Shown: positions 1-13,968 of the stretch, piece after piece
Numbering within the stretch: position 1 is the first letter of the stretch
Layout of the letters: each line of letters begins with the position of its first letter
Assembly (NCBI RefSeq): GCF_036588685.1
Contig: NC_086382.1
Coordinates: 63,918,010 to 63,982,009 of the forward strand
Direction of reading: 5' to 3'
Length of the DNA stretch: 64,000 bases
DNA from: Mytilus trossulus
Taxonomy: Eukaryota; Mollusca; Bivalvia; Mytilida; Mytilidae
Notes under the pieces: generated by a model
Told to the model about the DNA's origin: nothing
Seen by the model: only the letters and a program-made list of their open reading frames with translations
Databases searched by the model: none
Position numbers and translations under genes: made by a program

Positions 1-409
1 ACTAATTTATAGGTCTTCCACGACAAAAAAAATCGTACGATCTGTTGTGACTGTGGCATTAAGCGAGGCATAACAAATAGCAGAACAGCAAATATATTTA
101 TTTCATACTTACCGATGATTGTATTGTCGACAAAAAAAATATCTGAACATGGATCTGGCACTGATAAAAGCTGAACATTATTAGGTTCTGCAATTGAAAT
201 TTTAAATGTTTACATTAGATAATATTTTACTTATTACAAATTAGTAAGAAAGAATTTGAATTAAAATTTGCATTCCCTTTTAAAGCACCTTGCTCAACCC
301 CTTTTTTTCATGTGGTTAAATTTTTCAATTGTGAGAGTTTTTATTTGTAATTTGTCACTTCGTCATTTTGGTTTTCCCACGAAAATGTCTTTATGCAATG
401 ACTTAATTT

Positions 410-739
410 TTAATTATTAACCTGTTTTCTTTCATACCTGAAAAAAAACCAGACAAAAATACCAAAGGGCAACCAAAACCCTTCGGTTTTTATTTCAGTA
501 AATGGCATGGAGATTGCCATAGCACGGAGTATATTCAGAGCGCATGCTTTCAGGTTCGATCGACGGTAACGCTGGCTTTCAATATGCGTAACTCTTGCTT
601 TCAGATGTTTGTTGACGGCGAAGCAGGCGAATGGTGCTAAATATGGATGATGCTTCAATCTGGTGGTAATTGGTACTTTTTGTTGTATCTCGCGGAACAG
701 TAGAGTTATTTCACTTGATAAAAATATTAGACAGGTCAT
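410..739 (-). other. Unassigned 109-codon open frame
   Basis: True ATG at 737-739; the frame runs to TAA at 410. The middle is GC-richer than the flanks (AVNKHLKARVTHIESQRYRR) and the end is aromatic (GFWLPFGIFVWFFF). I recognise no domain. It could be a repeat fragment. Confidence 0.2.
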
Positions 740-3700
740 TGTGAATCATGTCGTAAATGGTCCAATTATCGCAACACTACAAATCATGGAACACAAGAAT
801 GCCTTGCATGTGCATGTTTGAAATATATTTAGTTAAGCTAGTTATTATATCGTATATTGACCTTAATCTTGTTTATTCATATCTGTATATCATTTTTTTT
901 TTATCTTACTACATCTTGTTCGTTAATAAAAAAAATAGGAAACGTTGTCTTTCGGATACTAAAGTTTCAGTGTCGTTTGGGGAAATGCTTCTCGATATTC
1001 ATGAAACGAATGCTTTCTGATTTTCATAAAACGACTTTTTTTCAGATTGAATACTTTGCACATAATCTTACCACGTGTAGATATTAGATACGTGTTTCCT
1101 TTTATGTTGATAATTAGAATTCCAAAAGGTCGATTCTATACAGAAAATCAATACAAAAGGTCAAATCAACTTAAAAATTGAAATGCTTGATATGCCACCA
1201 AGTGTACCAATTTCAACTTTACTAGTTATTTCGAGAAAATAAATAAGTGCCAGAAATTATTAGTAAAGTTGTATATAAGTGACTGAGTCAGTGGTAAAAC
1301 AAAATTGATGTTCAAATCGGCACTCGTTTGATTTATAAAACCGATGTTTTTTTGAGTTAGTTCATCAACAAACTGTGCTACAATAATTAAACTTGCACAT
1401 AACGAAATAAAAACAAATTATCAAAGTGTTTTAACGTAGCAAGTGCCGAATCTGTTTTTTGACTCAGTCAAAACGAAAACGAGGGTATTCGGGGTTTTCG
1501 TTTAGTTGATTGGGAGTGTGAAAACCAATCATGACAGAAAGTCTCTTGTTTTACAGTTCTGTTTTGATTTGAGATGTACGCGAAATATAAAATGAAAAAA
1601 AAAACCATGAGATTCATCTTTCTCAATCAAAAAGGTATATGTCTTATATAATTATGTTCCTTACATTGGTCTACGGTAAAATTGTATGCTTCTGTCTGTA
1701 TTTCAATTACCATAAACACAAGGTCAATTAAATTTGGTGCATGACAATATCGTAAGATTTACATGTATGTCTGACTGACAGGTAACATCTGACCTTGATC
1801 ATATTGCCATGAATCATTGAATATGTTAATTTATGTGATACATAAGGTAACATCATTATATTTTTAAAAGACTCTCAACATAAAATCAATGGCCAGAAAA
1901 TTATAATAATTACGTCTACCGGCAGAAAAAAAAGAAAAGAAAAAAGGAAGACTCTTGCTTCATCAACCAGGTTTCCCTGGTACCTCAAGAGATTCAAAAC
2001 ATAACAACACCCGCAATAAATAAGTTTCACTACACCAAATAAGTGTTATCTCACAAAAGCTTCTGAAAAAGCTACATAATGTTATAATGGTTCAGTTGAA
2101 ACACTTCGAAGAAGACTTTTCTCTGATTCTTCTGAGGAAAACTGTCAATCGATATTTTAGAAATCCTCCCTTCAGTTATGAAGATCTTAAATAATAATAC
2201 TTTATTTCCGTAAGCAATTACAGCTTATTAGATTTACACAATATAAATATCCAATACATAATATACAGCATGATATAACATTTATACACACATTATACAA
2301 ATCAATGAAAGAATTAAGCGGAGTAGGACATATAGATATATTAAATAAATGTCGGTTGCCGAAAGGAATAGTTTCTGGAAATGTCCGATTCACAATATTG
2401 CTATTAGATTGCTGCTTGACATAGCTAAATGGTATTCCCGAGACAATACTTCACAGATACAATATAGTTTCGAATCGATGAAGTTTTTGAAGATTATTTA
2501 TCGATTATATCATGGAAAGACGCTACAAATACTAGGGAAAACATATTCCATGCCTTAGTGGTCACACCAATGGTCAATAATGAAGAAACAGATAATGTTT
2601 CAAGCAAAACTTTACGAGAGGTTTAACCGTTTCCGGTCGATTACACACAAAAGTTATGAAAGCTTTTCGTAGACATGGTAAAACAACTGGGGTTTCAGAA
2701 AAGAACAGCAAAGAGTGTGATTCCTGAAAAGCATTGAAACAACGTGAGAAATCAGACAAACATGCATGTCTCCTGGAAGGAATATTAGATTTGTTTATCG
2801 AAAAGAATGATGCATCTGTGATATTAAATTAAATACAAGAAACACCAAAGACAGCAACTAAAACCACTAAACAAGACAAACAGCCTGTTATGGCTGCAAA
2901 TGTGTTAGATAGTTCTTGTCCTTCAAACACGCAACTCTTTCATCTCACTTTTTGATGAAATCTGTATGCTCGAATTTATTATAAGAGAACTTCCCGTGTT
3001 TGAAAATATAAAAGACAAAAATCCGAAAAATCACACTTTAACGCAATTTTACAAACAACTGCACCATGTGAAAACTCTACGACAGGGCTAAAATTATAGT
3101 ATAATGTCTACCCTATCTTTATGTAGATTTTCAGCATGAAGTGTTTCGATCTATTAAACTCTTTGAATAATCGACTTTACCAGATTTGTCACCTCACTAT
3201 GATATACAGATCATGATAAATAAAACATGTCTTGATATCGTCAAATTCTGTTTTTTTTTTAGTAATCAACTACTTACTTATAAAATATAAAGCATACACA
3301 CATTTCAGTTCGTTGATAGATATATATGCACTTGTATGTGTGTGAATTGACCTCAACTTTACAGATTCCTGTTCCAAATATATATATAAGAAAATACAGT
3401 TATTGAACCTTTTTATCAAACATTTTATTAACTAAATTTTGTTAATTATATTTACCTGTTGCGCACACATATATACAAATCCTTCAAATTCGAAACAGAA
3501 TGTTCTTCATTATTGTGTTTACGACAAACCATGTCAATAATTTTTATGTATTTAAATTTACGGAAGTTTTCATAACCACGATCCTGTCATAACAGAGCGT
3601 ATAGGTGTAACCTTTCAAATAATTTTGTTTATCGATCAGTGAAATATAATATACCTATTATGTATGTATGAATATACAGCATTTTCTATTTTAAATGGAC

Positions 3701-5770
3701 TAAAATGAAAGGTGTTGATTATTCTGTTCGCATCGTATACGCTGTTTAAAATGTATTTCTTCAATTTTGATGATGAAAATCGGAATACAAGTGACAGACC
3801 AGACCGTGATTGCAAAAATATAATACACATTAAACGTAAAAGAAATCAGAAAAAGATAGAAGTATTGATAATTTTTTATGAAAATAAATGAAGAAATAAT
3901 CCAATACACTAAGGTTTCTCCACAATGGTACGTAAATCATTCTAGATATATAGCTTTCTTGGGCGAGTCTTAGGTAGACAAAACTGATACTAGGCAAGTT
4001 AAATCTTGTCTCTGTTATAGATAAAGTTTCAAAAAAGTATATTTGCGCTTTTTATTGACAATTTTTTTCTTTTAAATTTTGAATCATATATCTTTTGGCT
4101 TTTAATTGTAGACCTATGAAGCATCCCATCTCATTTCATTTTTAAAACTGTTTGAGAAAGAGTGTATTTCGGAAGAAAAAAATAAATACATCTAAAACAT
4201 GTACTCTTTTGGAAGACAAAAACAAAGATATGTAAAATTTGTAATTTATTAGTAATGCTATTCTTGACAAGGCACACAAGAGATTGTAAAAAAAACGTTC
4301 GTAGCACAGTGCTTTCATGGACAAGGTATATACATGATGCTACATATCGGAAGAAAAAAATGAACAAAAGGAAATAAAAAGTAAATGCAATACGAACATG
4401 CACTTATCGGGGATTGAGCTCACGTTTGCCAGTGCCTTTTCAATTAGAGAAAAGCTTCAACGTAACCTGATATGTTATTCTTATACCTCCAGCTAATATC
4501 AGGTTGAACGTCTGGATGTAAAAACAACCTACAGAAATGTCACTTACCGATGGTCAGACTTGAGGTAAGATATGAACATGGATATTTTACTGTTTGTAGC
4601 TTTACATTCAACATATTTACAATTGATAGAGTCGTCCTCACGTTTAAAGGTAGAGCATCTTATTTTGTGCATAACATATTACGTGTTTTAAAATATTTTG
4701 CATATTATACATGTATAGTTTTATGCATCTATTTTTCTCATATGCTAGGTGATGAGATGATTAAGGCTGTTAATTTTCTCCTTGATAACATTTATGTACT
4801 TTACATAACAAAGTTGATCGAAAGGTTGTAGGTATTTCTTTTACCTCTAATTGTATCCCTTTTTCATCCGACTTGTTCTTGTACTGTTATGATTCACAAC
4901 TTAGGATACAACTTTATAAATACACGACTTAGTTGCATTTAATTGTTAAATTCATCAACACTTACCGTTATTTAGATACTATTTTCGTTAAAAAATCAAT
5001 AATTTTTATCTTTATTTACTGCCAACATTTACCCAAAGGAAATTACTTTTAATACATCAAACTTCTGCTCTCATAACTGTCTTTTCCGAGTGTTAAATAT
5101 TTCAGTGTTACACGGGAAATTCTACACTTCAATTCACGACAAAAGGGATAATTTCCGATTCTAATTGTTAAATTTCCTTTTTGGGATGGTGATATTACAA
5201 TGGCATCAATACTTTGATGTGAATTTCATGCGTTTAATAAATGATTTAAAGTTCATATACAATCTCTATTGATTATGTTCTAGCGAATTTGTGCGAAAAT
5301 TAAACAAAAAAGTTACAAAAGCACAATTTCTATCTCCATTATTGACATGTTTATACACAAGGCAAGTTAGGAATATAATTATATTGCTAAACTACAAAAA
5401 ACATATTAACTAATACAATTAAAATTCTATACAACATTTATTTTTTTTGGCGTACGGCTGTCCCAGCAATTTAGCGTGCATGGTCCCTTAATTTTTTGAA
5501 AAACATTTAGAATAGTGTGGTTGTGGCTAGGCACACAGCGGTTTGCTTGCAAACATAACTTTAGAGTAGTTAGATCGGCTGGTTAGTTCCCAGTGTCTTA
5601 TCTATAGTTATGCTACTACAGAAACACTATAGTATGCACTATCCGCTCTCCTGGTTCCAAAGCATGTGATTGATAAACATCTGAACTGTGATTCCGTTAA
5701 GTAGCCAAAGATATAGTAGAAAGCCAGAGAGAGCCGATCTGCGATACAATTAGCCTAAGCCTTCTTCTGA
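740..5770. other. AT-rich DNA without recognised genes
   Basis: Only open frames under 95 codons, none with a known motif. Homopolymer runs and CA-rich stretches (about 3295-3350, 3465) are present. Confidence 0.6.
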
Positions 5771-5775
5771 GCTTT

Positions 5776-6183
5776 CTAGCAAGAAAATATTGGCAATACT
5801 TTTGCTAAGGTTAGGATGTAAATGACCACTGTATACCCCGTAAATTCATGATTTGAGTGAAAACTCGAAATGACCCCAAAATTAGATGTTGGATATTTGA
5901 TTAGGCCGATGAAACAAATGGAACCCAAATTGAAAGGAGTATGAAAAATAAGATTATGACAACTATGAAATGAAGTTCCCTGAACTTCTGATTCAAGTGT
6001 TTTTGAAACCAAAAAAACAGCAACACTTATTTGACTGTGAAAGAAACTGTTCTCTATATAGTCATGCATCACATATTCATAATATTCAGTTTTCAAGTAA
6101 GGATATGGAACAAACTCGAAATATAACTCATTAAGGGTAATAACTAGTCTAAACACGAAGAATAGTTTAAAAACAAAAAGCAT
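5776..6183 (-). other. Unassigned 135-codon open frame
   Basis: Among the longest open frames outside the named elements. Starts MLFVFKLFFVFRLVITL (hydrophobic) and continues with mixed sequence (SKTLESEVQGTSFHSCHN). No domain recognised, no splice context seen. AT-rich DNA gives such frames by chance. Confidence 0.2.
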
Positions 6184-6307
6184 ATGAATTTGACAATTTG
6201 AAGTATATACACGATCATACTACGCTAGCATGATGCTCAAAATAGAATATATTTAAGGAAAAGTACACCACTGTTAGTTGAGTAACATATTATATAACTA
6301 TGGACTG

Positions 6308-6936
6308 TTAAGGGCATACGATACAGTTTTGATTCTGTATTTACAAGTTCATGAAAATTTGCATATAGGCTATTTTTTACCTGATTAAATCAAATATGTA
6401 ATAAAAAATATACCTTCATGTGCTACTTTTTGAGTAAAATGAGGTCTAAATTTTGTATATTTGCTCGAAATTCAGATTTGTGGCCGTAATTTCTTTTTCG
6501 AAAGAAAGACATAACTTTTTTGTTATAAAAGATAAAAAAATATTGTTTTTTGTTAAATAATCGGTAATATCTGTATTTTATAAATATCTTTAAAAAATAT
6601 GCATTTTTTTTTATTTAGAAATAACTCATATTTATCAAATGTTCATGAACTGAGGAAAAAACGTATTTTTTTACTGCAAGTTTATCACAATTAAAAAAAA
6701 TCCTCTATTTACAGTTTTATAAAATTTGGGTCACATAGTCTCCCTGCAAAAGGAAACCAAATGACGTTTTGAAAAATAGGGGTCCATGAACTCGTTTTCA
6801 AATTAAATCAGTTTGAATGATAAAAATCAGTCGAAAATGCATCTTTTCCCGATATGTCACAGTTTGACGTCGCGAAAATAACAAATTACGTTAGCAACGT
6901 CATTACCTTCCCTGTAACTGTATCGTATGCCCTTAA
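6308..6936. mobile_element. TTAA-flanked inverted-repeat element, copy A
   Basis: Perfect 17-bp terminal inverted repeats (GGGCATACGATACAGTT) inside TTAA duplicates at 6308-6311 and 6933-6936. A TTAA target points to a piggyBac- or Kolobok-type transposase. About 620 bp, no open frame, so non-autonomous. Confidence 0.75.
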
Positions 6937-7569
6937 GCACCAATGATGAGTATCTTCAGGCTCATAGAAAGGGGATTACTGTGTCCCGTCAAAGCATACA
7001 GATATGTTTTCTAATGCACAAGTGAAACAAATGCACACACTAATTCCAATGAAAGTGTTATTTACAATAATAAAGCAACACACTGCAGTCCAAGGGGATT
7101 AAAATGCCCCTGTTGTCAAGTTGAAATTTCATTAAATAGAATTGTAGTCTACATGTATTTGGGGTAAACATAATAACGAATGCTGCTACGTTGAACTATA
7201 GGCAAACTTCGAATAACTTAATTTTCTCAAGCTACCCCCTTAAGTAATACTTAATCATGCTTTTCACGAATATCATGAGGGCATGTACCCGTAAAACTGG
7301 CAGTACGGGAATATGCCATCCAATCAAATAGAACGTAAACACACACCATGTGCTTGATATAAACACACACACACACGTGTTTATAGTAAACAATCACTTG
7401 AGCGTTACAACCTCATGTGACTTAATACCTTTAATGAATATATGAAAACACTCATTCTAAACAGTGGATTGTTATGCCACTGTAGAATCGCGCACATATT
7501 TTCCAAGAACTCTACAAAGAAAACTGTGGAATAGTAAAACTAGACTAATCGGATATCAAAACTAGCTGG

Positions 7570-8225
7570 GCTTTCATAATCGTTGATTTTGGAGTATGAA
7601 AATATCTGGTATAGCATATTCTCCAACGCAACTCTTGATCAGGTGATCTTCAATTTTTGATGCAACTGATGTTGCCGCTTCTATTCTACGGAAGCTGTGT
7701 CCGTTGTTATTAGATGGGTTGGGTACTATAATTTCTAAGATGGATCGAATATGATTAATGAAAAACGTACGTTTTAGAGCCTTTCCATTGTCCATTACAA
7801 AGAGCGGACTAGAGTTGCAAGCTATGATGAATCTAGATATTCTAACATCGAGGTATCTAATCAACGATTTGACTGGGCATACAGAAGAATTTTTTTTCAA
7901 AAGATAAATATGTACTCCACTTCTGAAAGGGTCTGTTTTAGACGCCTTTAAATATAAGATTGGGTAATCCTCCTCGAAAGTGATGTCTTCTTTACATAGA
8001 TTTCAAGATGCTTCGAAGTCCGTGTTGACGGTTAATTCATCTCAGCGGAGAAATCCGAAGTAAGCGACGATACAAGCTGCCTCAATAAGTGCAGGTAAAA
8101 ATGGCGAAAGTATTCCCTTTTGAAGCACTATTATCATATTTCTAATTATATCATAGGTTAGCGGTAATCTTTTTCGGGAACTCTTTAATTCTTGTTTTTC
8201 AATACCCTTGTGAATTGTTTCTCAC
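7570..8225 (-). pseudogene. Tyrosine-recombinase (phage-integrase-like) gene remnant
   Basis: Decayed C-terminal catalytic domain of a tyrosine recombinase of the kind carried by DIRS-like or Crypton-like elements. Upstream part (about 8030-8225): RKRLPLTYDIIRNM, then AACIVAYFGFLR with the first catalytic Arg. Cys of the usual FLRCGE is replaced by a TGA stop. Downstream frame (7574-7900): CPVKSLIRYLD, SPLFVMDNGKAL, then NNNGHSFR with the H-x-x-R pair at residues 68-71, and AATSVASKIEDHLIK. The segment that normally holds the nucleophilic Tyr (LGRW..Y) is unrecognisable. No terminal repeats found. Confidence 0.7.
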
Positions 8226-8697
8226 CTACGCAGTTTTGAAGAGCAACAGCTACTGAATAAACACTGTACTCCTGATTGAAGATACATGTATCTTAAACCC
8301 AACATGTGCATTTTAAAAGTAAAACATTTTATTTTTCGTGACACTGTGTAGCGTAATGCATTTAAATATCTTCCGTTAGAGGTGGCAGATCTGTTTATCA
8401 TCCCACTTAAAACCGGAGAGACACAAACAGTTTTTGTATGATTTAAATCCATATACGTATTGCGAACGCGTACTGCTTGCTAAAAACCATCTTAAACTTG
8501 CAGTGGTGTGAGAGTTTTTGATCTATGTTAAAAGCCTTGTTGTGATTTTGAAATGAAGAACAACAATAAAAGCGTAACGCTGTTCCTTTGATGTGAGATA
8601 TATGCCCCGTGTTCATGATCTGATTTCTTGTCATGGATTGATTCCCTTTCTGCATACCACTGCATATGCCATGTTAGCAGTATGTAGCTCACGATAA

Positions 8698-9018
8698 CTA
8701 TTTTAAATATTTTCTTTTGTTTTGTTTTGTGGTGGATATCTGTATTATTAAGAGACAATTTTTTCTACTACAGTAACATGAATGTGAGCGGTGTCCTCCC
8801 GATTTTCCACATAAAGAAACAGTGAATCCCGATATCCTACAAATGTAATCATCCATTCCCGTATTCGCGATAACTCGAATCCAACAAAAGATAAATCCCC
8901 AAAGAAGGTACTTCCGCTTATAACAAACTGTATACACTGGGTAGATATTTAACATTAATTCAACTAACATAAAAATTGTTAACAGAACATGTGTTATTAT
9001 TGATACTCCCCTCAGCAT
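8698..9018 (-). other. Unassigned open frame with signal-peptide-like start
   Basis: ATG at 9016-9018. MLRGVSIITHVLLTIFMLVE is hydrophobic enough for a signal or anchor, followed by Cys-containing sequence to ISTTKQNKRKYLK. A second frame is open over the same DNA, so frame choice is uncertain. No family recognised. Confidence 0.2.
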
Positions 9019-9086
9019 TCAGTCATAATATTTAAAACTACACATTGACAACTACGGCGATAAAAAGCTGTATCTATATAAATATA

Positions 9087-9915
9087 CTGAGCCAAAAAAG
9101 TTTAGCAACACTTTTTTTTTATAATTTTTTTTTGTTGTTTTTGGAAAAAAATATTTAATCATCATTGATATTATCCTAAGTTTTACTTGTAATTCAAAAC
9201 AGTCGTACTTTTTTCCTGCTGGTTGATTTTGCGCCATTTCAGCTTTGCACGTGTAAATGATGTTTTACCTTCTGTATCTGCAGTTTTAAAACGATATTAA
9301 AAAGTTCTTTTTCACTAACGTTCAGAAACACACCATTGGTAAGAAAAACACAAACACGTTTGAAAAAATTGCACGAGGCGTCAACCAGGCCTCCTCGAAA
9401 ATGACAGTCAGAAAGGTCTTGAAATGGTTGATGCCGGAATGAGGGTTGCTGACATCATGGCTCGATTTAATGTGCAAAAGGCAACAGTTTAGAGACTAAC
9501 AAACAGATATCGACAAATTACAACTGCACAGGATAGGTCGATATCTCGTAGACAAAAAAAAAACTATCGTCAAAGGAGGAGCGCTTCCTTCGCTTTAAAT
9601 CAACACGTGATAAGTTTTTTCCGGCTAAAAAAGTAGTGCATTGACTAAGGGGAGCTGCTGATGTGCCTGTCAATCCTTCATTGGGGCACTTATGGCATGG
9701 CTGAGAAATTGATTTTGAGGAACACTATACTCATTTACGCATTTTGACCCTCCCGCGCTCCATACAAAGAAAATCCTAATGCATGTGAGTGATTAACATT
9801 CATGTTGCTTCTGACATAACATAATTCCATTTTTTTATTATTAAAATTATATGTTGTTATGATTTTTTAATAAAATAAAATTTCACATTTTTGTTGCTAA
9901 ACTTTTTTGGCTCAG
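9087..9915 (+). mobile_element. Tc1/mariner-type transposon, internally deleted
   Basis: Terminal repeats CTGAGCCAAAAAAGTTTAGC are perfect over 24 bp at both ends and flanked by TA (9085-9086, 9916-9917). The interior (about 9400-9720, plus strand) preserves the N-terminal transposase: a helix-turn-helix segment with MRVADIMARFNVQKATV, then RLTNRYRQ and a QDRS-type linker. It is broken by stops and frameshifts and lacks the DDE domain. At 829 bp it is roughly half of a full Tc1. Confidence 0.8.
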
Positions 9916-9917
9916 TA

Positions 9918-12790
9918 TAGGTACAATATTTGGTTAACGCATGTATCAAATGAAAGCTTAAGAAAAATAGGATCACTTGAGACCGTGTTGAAGGTTTATT
10001 ATTGATAACAAAAATCTATGAAATTTAAATAAGAGGGCATATTTTTCCTGCTTCCCAGATAGATATCCCTAATGGGCCTTGAGATGAGGAACTCAGGTGA
10101 CGTAATTAAAAAACAAATAGTCCGCCATACAATTGTGGATGCTGTGATTTTATAAATGGAATAATTGAACAATAAGAACTTTTTTTTAGAGCTGATGTGA
10201 TGAGAGAGAATTATGTAAGTTTGACCTTGACTAAATTATTAGAAAGGACAAAATTTTCATCGAATTTCATGATCATTATCTGGGATCATTTCATGAGGAG
10301 AGTGACATTTTTCAACATCTCTCGGGGTCCCGCAATTTGTGAAAAAAAGTATTTTCACTTGCCACCCCGAAAATTTAACCAGACATGTATAGATGTGTCA
10401 GCTTCGATATGAGCAATCATACATATTCAATTAAATGATATGGACTGAGCAACAGTGAAAAATGTTATCATTACCGCCTTTGGAAAATCAATTAAGGATC
10501 TTCAAACAGATCATGTGTATATCTGTTAAAGAATTATAACAAACTTTCAGGGAACCAGTACCTTATCATATGCAATTAAAGAGTGTTGAATTTGTTAGCA
10601 CTAGCCAGCAGTTTTGACATGAAATTACTGTCCCGCCCTTTATTTAAACATATATTTGATATACAATAAAGCCTGACGAAAGTTCATTCGGTTGTTTCGG
10701 GATTGTTCTTAAATACTCGGATACATAGGGATTTTTCAATCACAAAATGCTGAAAATCAAGTGAAGGCTGCTTGGAGTTTGCATGCAGTAAAAAAGTGAA
10801 ACCTTTGGGGGAACAACGTAAAAGTAGCATGTTCTGACGGAATATTAGACTTAAGTGAAATGTTTTTGACATCTGTTTTGAAAAATGTCAAAATAGCTGC
10901 CGTTGATAAGTGAAGCATTTACGGCCTTCAACAATGAGAAAAAACAAATTGCATTATATTTAGTTAGAATTTGTTTAAAAAATATGAAAAATGAAGCATT
11001 TACGGCGTTCAACAATGAGCAAAACCAAATGCATTATATTTAGAATTTGCTTTAAAAAATATGTAAAATGAAGCATTTTCGACCTTCACCAAAGAGCAAA
11101 TAGCAAATGTTGCTCAAAGAGTGTTTCGATGGAAGTTGCGAATTTCTGTATTATTTCCATTATCATGTCATTGGTCTGTTTTCTTTATTTTTGTTTAATT
11201 ATTCTCTTTTAATTTCTTTATACTTTACCACCCTATTAGCCTCTATTTTTTATATTGGGATATAAAAGCGTATATTATGCATTCACAGTTTAAGATGCCA
11301 TAAATAAATTAATATAACATCTGACACTTCAAATTATGTTAATAAGATATTTATTTAGGCGCTCCATATAAATGACATGGTAAAAATCAATCAAGTTCAT
11401 GTGGACAGGTTCCTTTGACACTTTTCTATCAATAGAGAATCAGGTGAAAGCTGCATGGTTTCTAATTATAGGACATTAATCACGGCCAGGTCAAAAATGT
11501 TGCATAATTAGTTAAGGTTGAATCAAGTGCATTTGGTTACTATGCAATTATTCTAAAAATAGTAAAATCACGCGAAGGCCGTGTGCACAAAACGTGATAG
11601 ATATTATTCGGAACCAAATTGCATTCGGAATTTATCTTGACTTTTTATTACTTTAACGTATTCCCAATCATTTATTTATTTAGTATATTGATATATAATT
11701 AATGCAATTTTGAATTGATGGTTGAAAATCATAAACGTTGTATAATTCATAATAAACAGGTGATTATAATGACGGAAATACCTACACATGGTGTGATATT
11801 CAAAACCACACAGCTTGAAATTATTGTATGAGAGAGCAAAAAGGAAGATAAGAAAAAGAGAATTGTTTGACCCTTCATTTCAAGTTTTTAAGCTTAAGAC
11901 ATAGGATATTAGGCGTGTTATTTTGACAATATGTTTTGCTTGATGACTTGTCCAAAATTTGTGGAGTACCAAGAGTACAGGTTGAGAATATGTTCAACAA
12001 GTAGTTACATTGTATTCTAACTGATATAATTGAACAAGTTATTAATAACAATACTGAACTTCAAGGTTATTTGAGAAGTTCATTTAACCTTTCAGAATGA
12101 CCCTTAAAACTACGGATGCCAATTATGATTTTGCTAATGTATGAATTATATTGTATTTTTATAGGAACTAAGGGCTTTATGTTGTTCTTGTCATTGGTCT
12201 CTGTTGTTTTTATGAATTATTCAGGAGTTTTTTATAAGTTGTAAATTGGATTATTGTTGGCGATGTTTTTAGCATTTCCTGTCTTACTTTTTTATGTTTT
12301 AAATATCATAAACTAAAGATTAAACATTTTTATTAAGTACTATATAAAAGTACATACGGTTGTAATTCCAAATAGTGCGATCAAACACCAACCAATAACA
12401 GCAGCAATGATAACCGGTATACATCAAAAAATTATAGAAGGGTTTCTTTGGGCAAAATCAGTAAATGCTTACATGTTTTAATATTTCTTTTTTTATGACA
12501 TTTCACTGACGGAGATTGTTTTTTTTAGAGAAATATAATCACTGTGTGTTCTGCAGAACAAAATCAAGATAAGACAAACATAAAATATATAACAGTCAAC
12601 AAAAGAAACGATACACTTCCATATATAATGAATTTAGATGCAATGTACCAATGTGAATAATTGCCTAATTGGTCATAAATCTACAGAGTAACATGTTTAT
12701 AACAAATTTTTTGGTTGAATGTATTTTTCTTATTTAAAAATCCTATGTTCACCAAAAAATATACTAACGCTATTAGGACTCAAAACTGCA
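9918..12790. other. AT-rich DNA without recognised genes
   Basis: Apart from the tandem repeat at 10911-11100, I see nothing in it. Confidence 0.6.
10911..11100. repeat. Tandem repeat, about 2.5 units of 77-81 bp
   Basis: TGAAGCATTTACGGCCTTCA-like starts at 10911, 10992 and 11069, each followed by CAACAATGAG-like sequence and an AT-rich spacer. Confidence 0.75.
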
Positions 12791-12792
12791 AA

Positions 12793-13300
12793 TTAAGGAT
12801 GTACACCTCTGAGGAGCCAAAATTTTCTAGAATTAAACTTTTTTTCTTAACCTGATTTTTGGGTTTATAAGACTGTAACAAAATAGTTGGGGATGAAAAT
12901 ATCATATGGTGGTGCATTTCTTTTTTTGCTACGGCCATTTGAAAATGCCCAATTTTGATGATTTTCCCATTTTTTTTTTATTTCTACCTATTTTTGGGCC
13001 ATAATCATAAAATAAAATCACATTTCCACATTTAAACTTTTCTTCATACTTTCTATAAAGATGAAGTGGACCGATATGACAAATATTACTTACAAAAACT
13101 ATAGGTAGGTGATAATATAAGTAATTTTATCTTATTTGGCGCTTTTTGTGTAAAATTTACCATGCTGTTAATTTTGTATTTTTGTGATTTTTCGCAGTTT
13201 TAAGAACAAAATGCATATAATTTCAACTTTTTTGTTATAAATGGTTAAAAAAAATACATTTCTAAGAATTTTTTACTGTAGAAGTCATACCATTATATAG
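12793..13300. repeat. Left end of a TTAA-type repeat, right end missing
   Basis: TTAAGGATGTACACCTCTGAGG starts an AT-rich repeat. The expected complementary right end is not seen, and LINE 1 sequence starts at about 13300. Confidence 0.35.
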
Positions 13301-13305
13301 GTCTT

Positions 13306-13968
13306 TTACGATAGTCCATATCTTAGGGTGCATCCCTGTTTCGTACAACACGCAAAAACGATTATATGACTGACAACATCCAAAGCCTTCATACTGTCAA
13401 CTGTAATAAGACATAACGGTGTCAGAGGAGTAAGTTTACTCTCACATTTTGCTTCTGAGATAATCAATGCTGCTAGTAGCATGGATAGGCCTTTTGTGAA
13501 CCCAAACTGAAGCGGACTTTGATCATTTCCAAAATGTTGTGCACATTTGTGGGAGTAATACACATTCAAATAACTTAGTGAAGACAGGAGTTACAGTTAT
13601 ACCTCTATAATGACCCAACATGGAAGGATCTTTTAATTTCTTCAGAATTGGTGTTAGGATTCCAGACTTTAAGCATTAGGGAAGGCACCATTTTTTAGTA
13701 ATGAGTTAAATGACTTTGTTATAATTGGCACTAAAATGTCTCCTGCTGCATTCAGTTGTTCGGCACATATATCAAATTCGTCTATTGCTTTACCAGTATG
13801 TAGGTGATTTATACTGCTCTGGATCTCATTCTCAGTAAATGGTACAAACGCCTCTGTACTGTTGGAACACATCTCAGAGATAAGTGTATGTCTTATAGTA
13901 CAAAGCTCGAGGTATTTTTCGTCATACCCTTTATCCTTCGGTACTGCTAGATCTTCAAAGTATTTCAT
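13306..13968 (-). pseudogene. LINE 1 linker and start of reverse transcriptase
   Basis: The linker (13669-13968) contains FTENEIQSSINHLHTGKAID, where other LINEs have the NKAPGPD-like segment. Downstream, in a shifted frame, come SGILTPILKKL and HYRGITVTPVFTKLFE (RT motif 1 region). The last recognisable part is near LLAALIISEAKC and a degraded VD-x-KALD motif. The (Y/F)ADD box is not present before the element ends. Confidence 0.6.

Noticed and set aside
6944..6990. TGATGAG at 6946 as another hammerhead core
   Set aside because: No GAAA strand, stem II or complementary stem I in the right order.
7360..7385. CA-rich run as a Z-DNA or CRISPR-like repeat
   Set aside because: A simple short microsatellite; the window is animal DNA and no repeat-spacer array exists.
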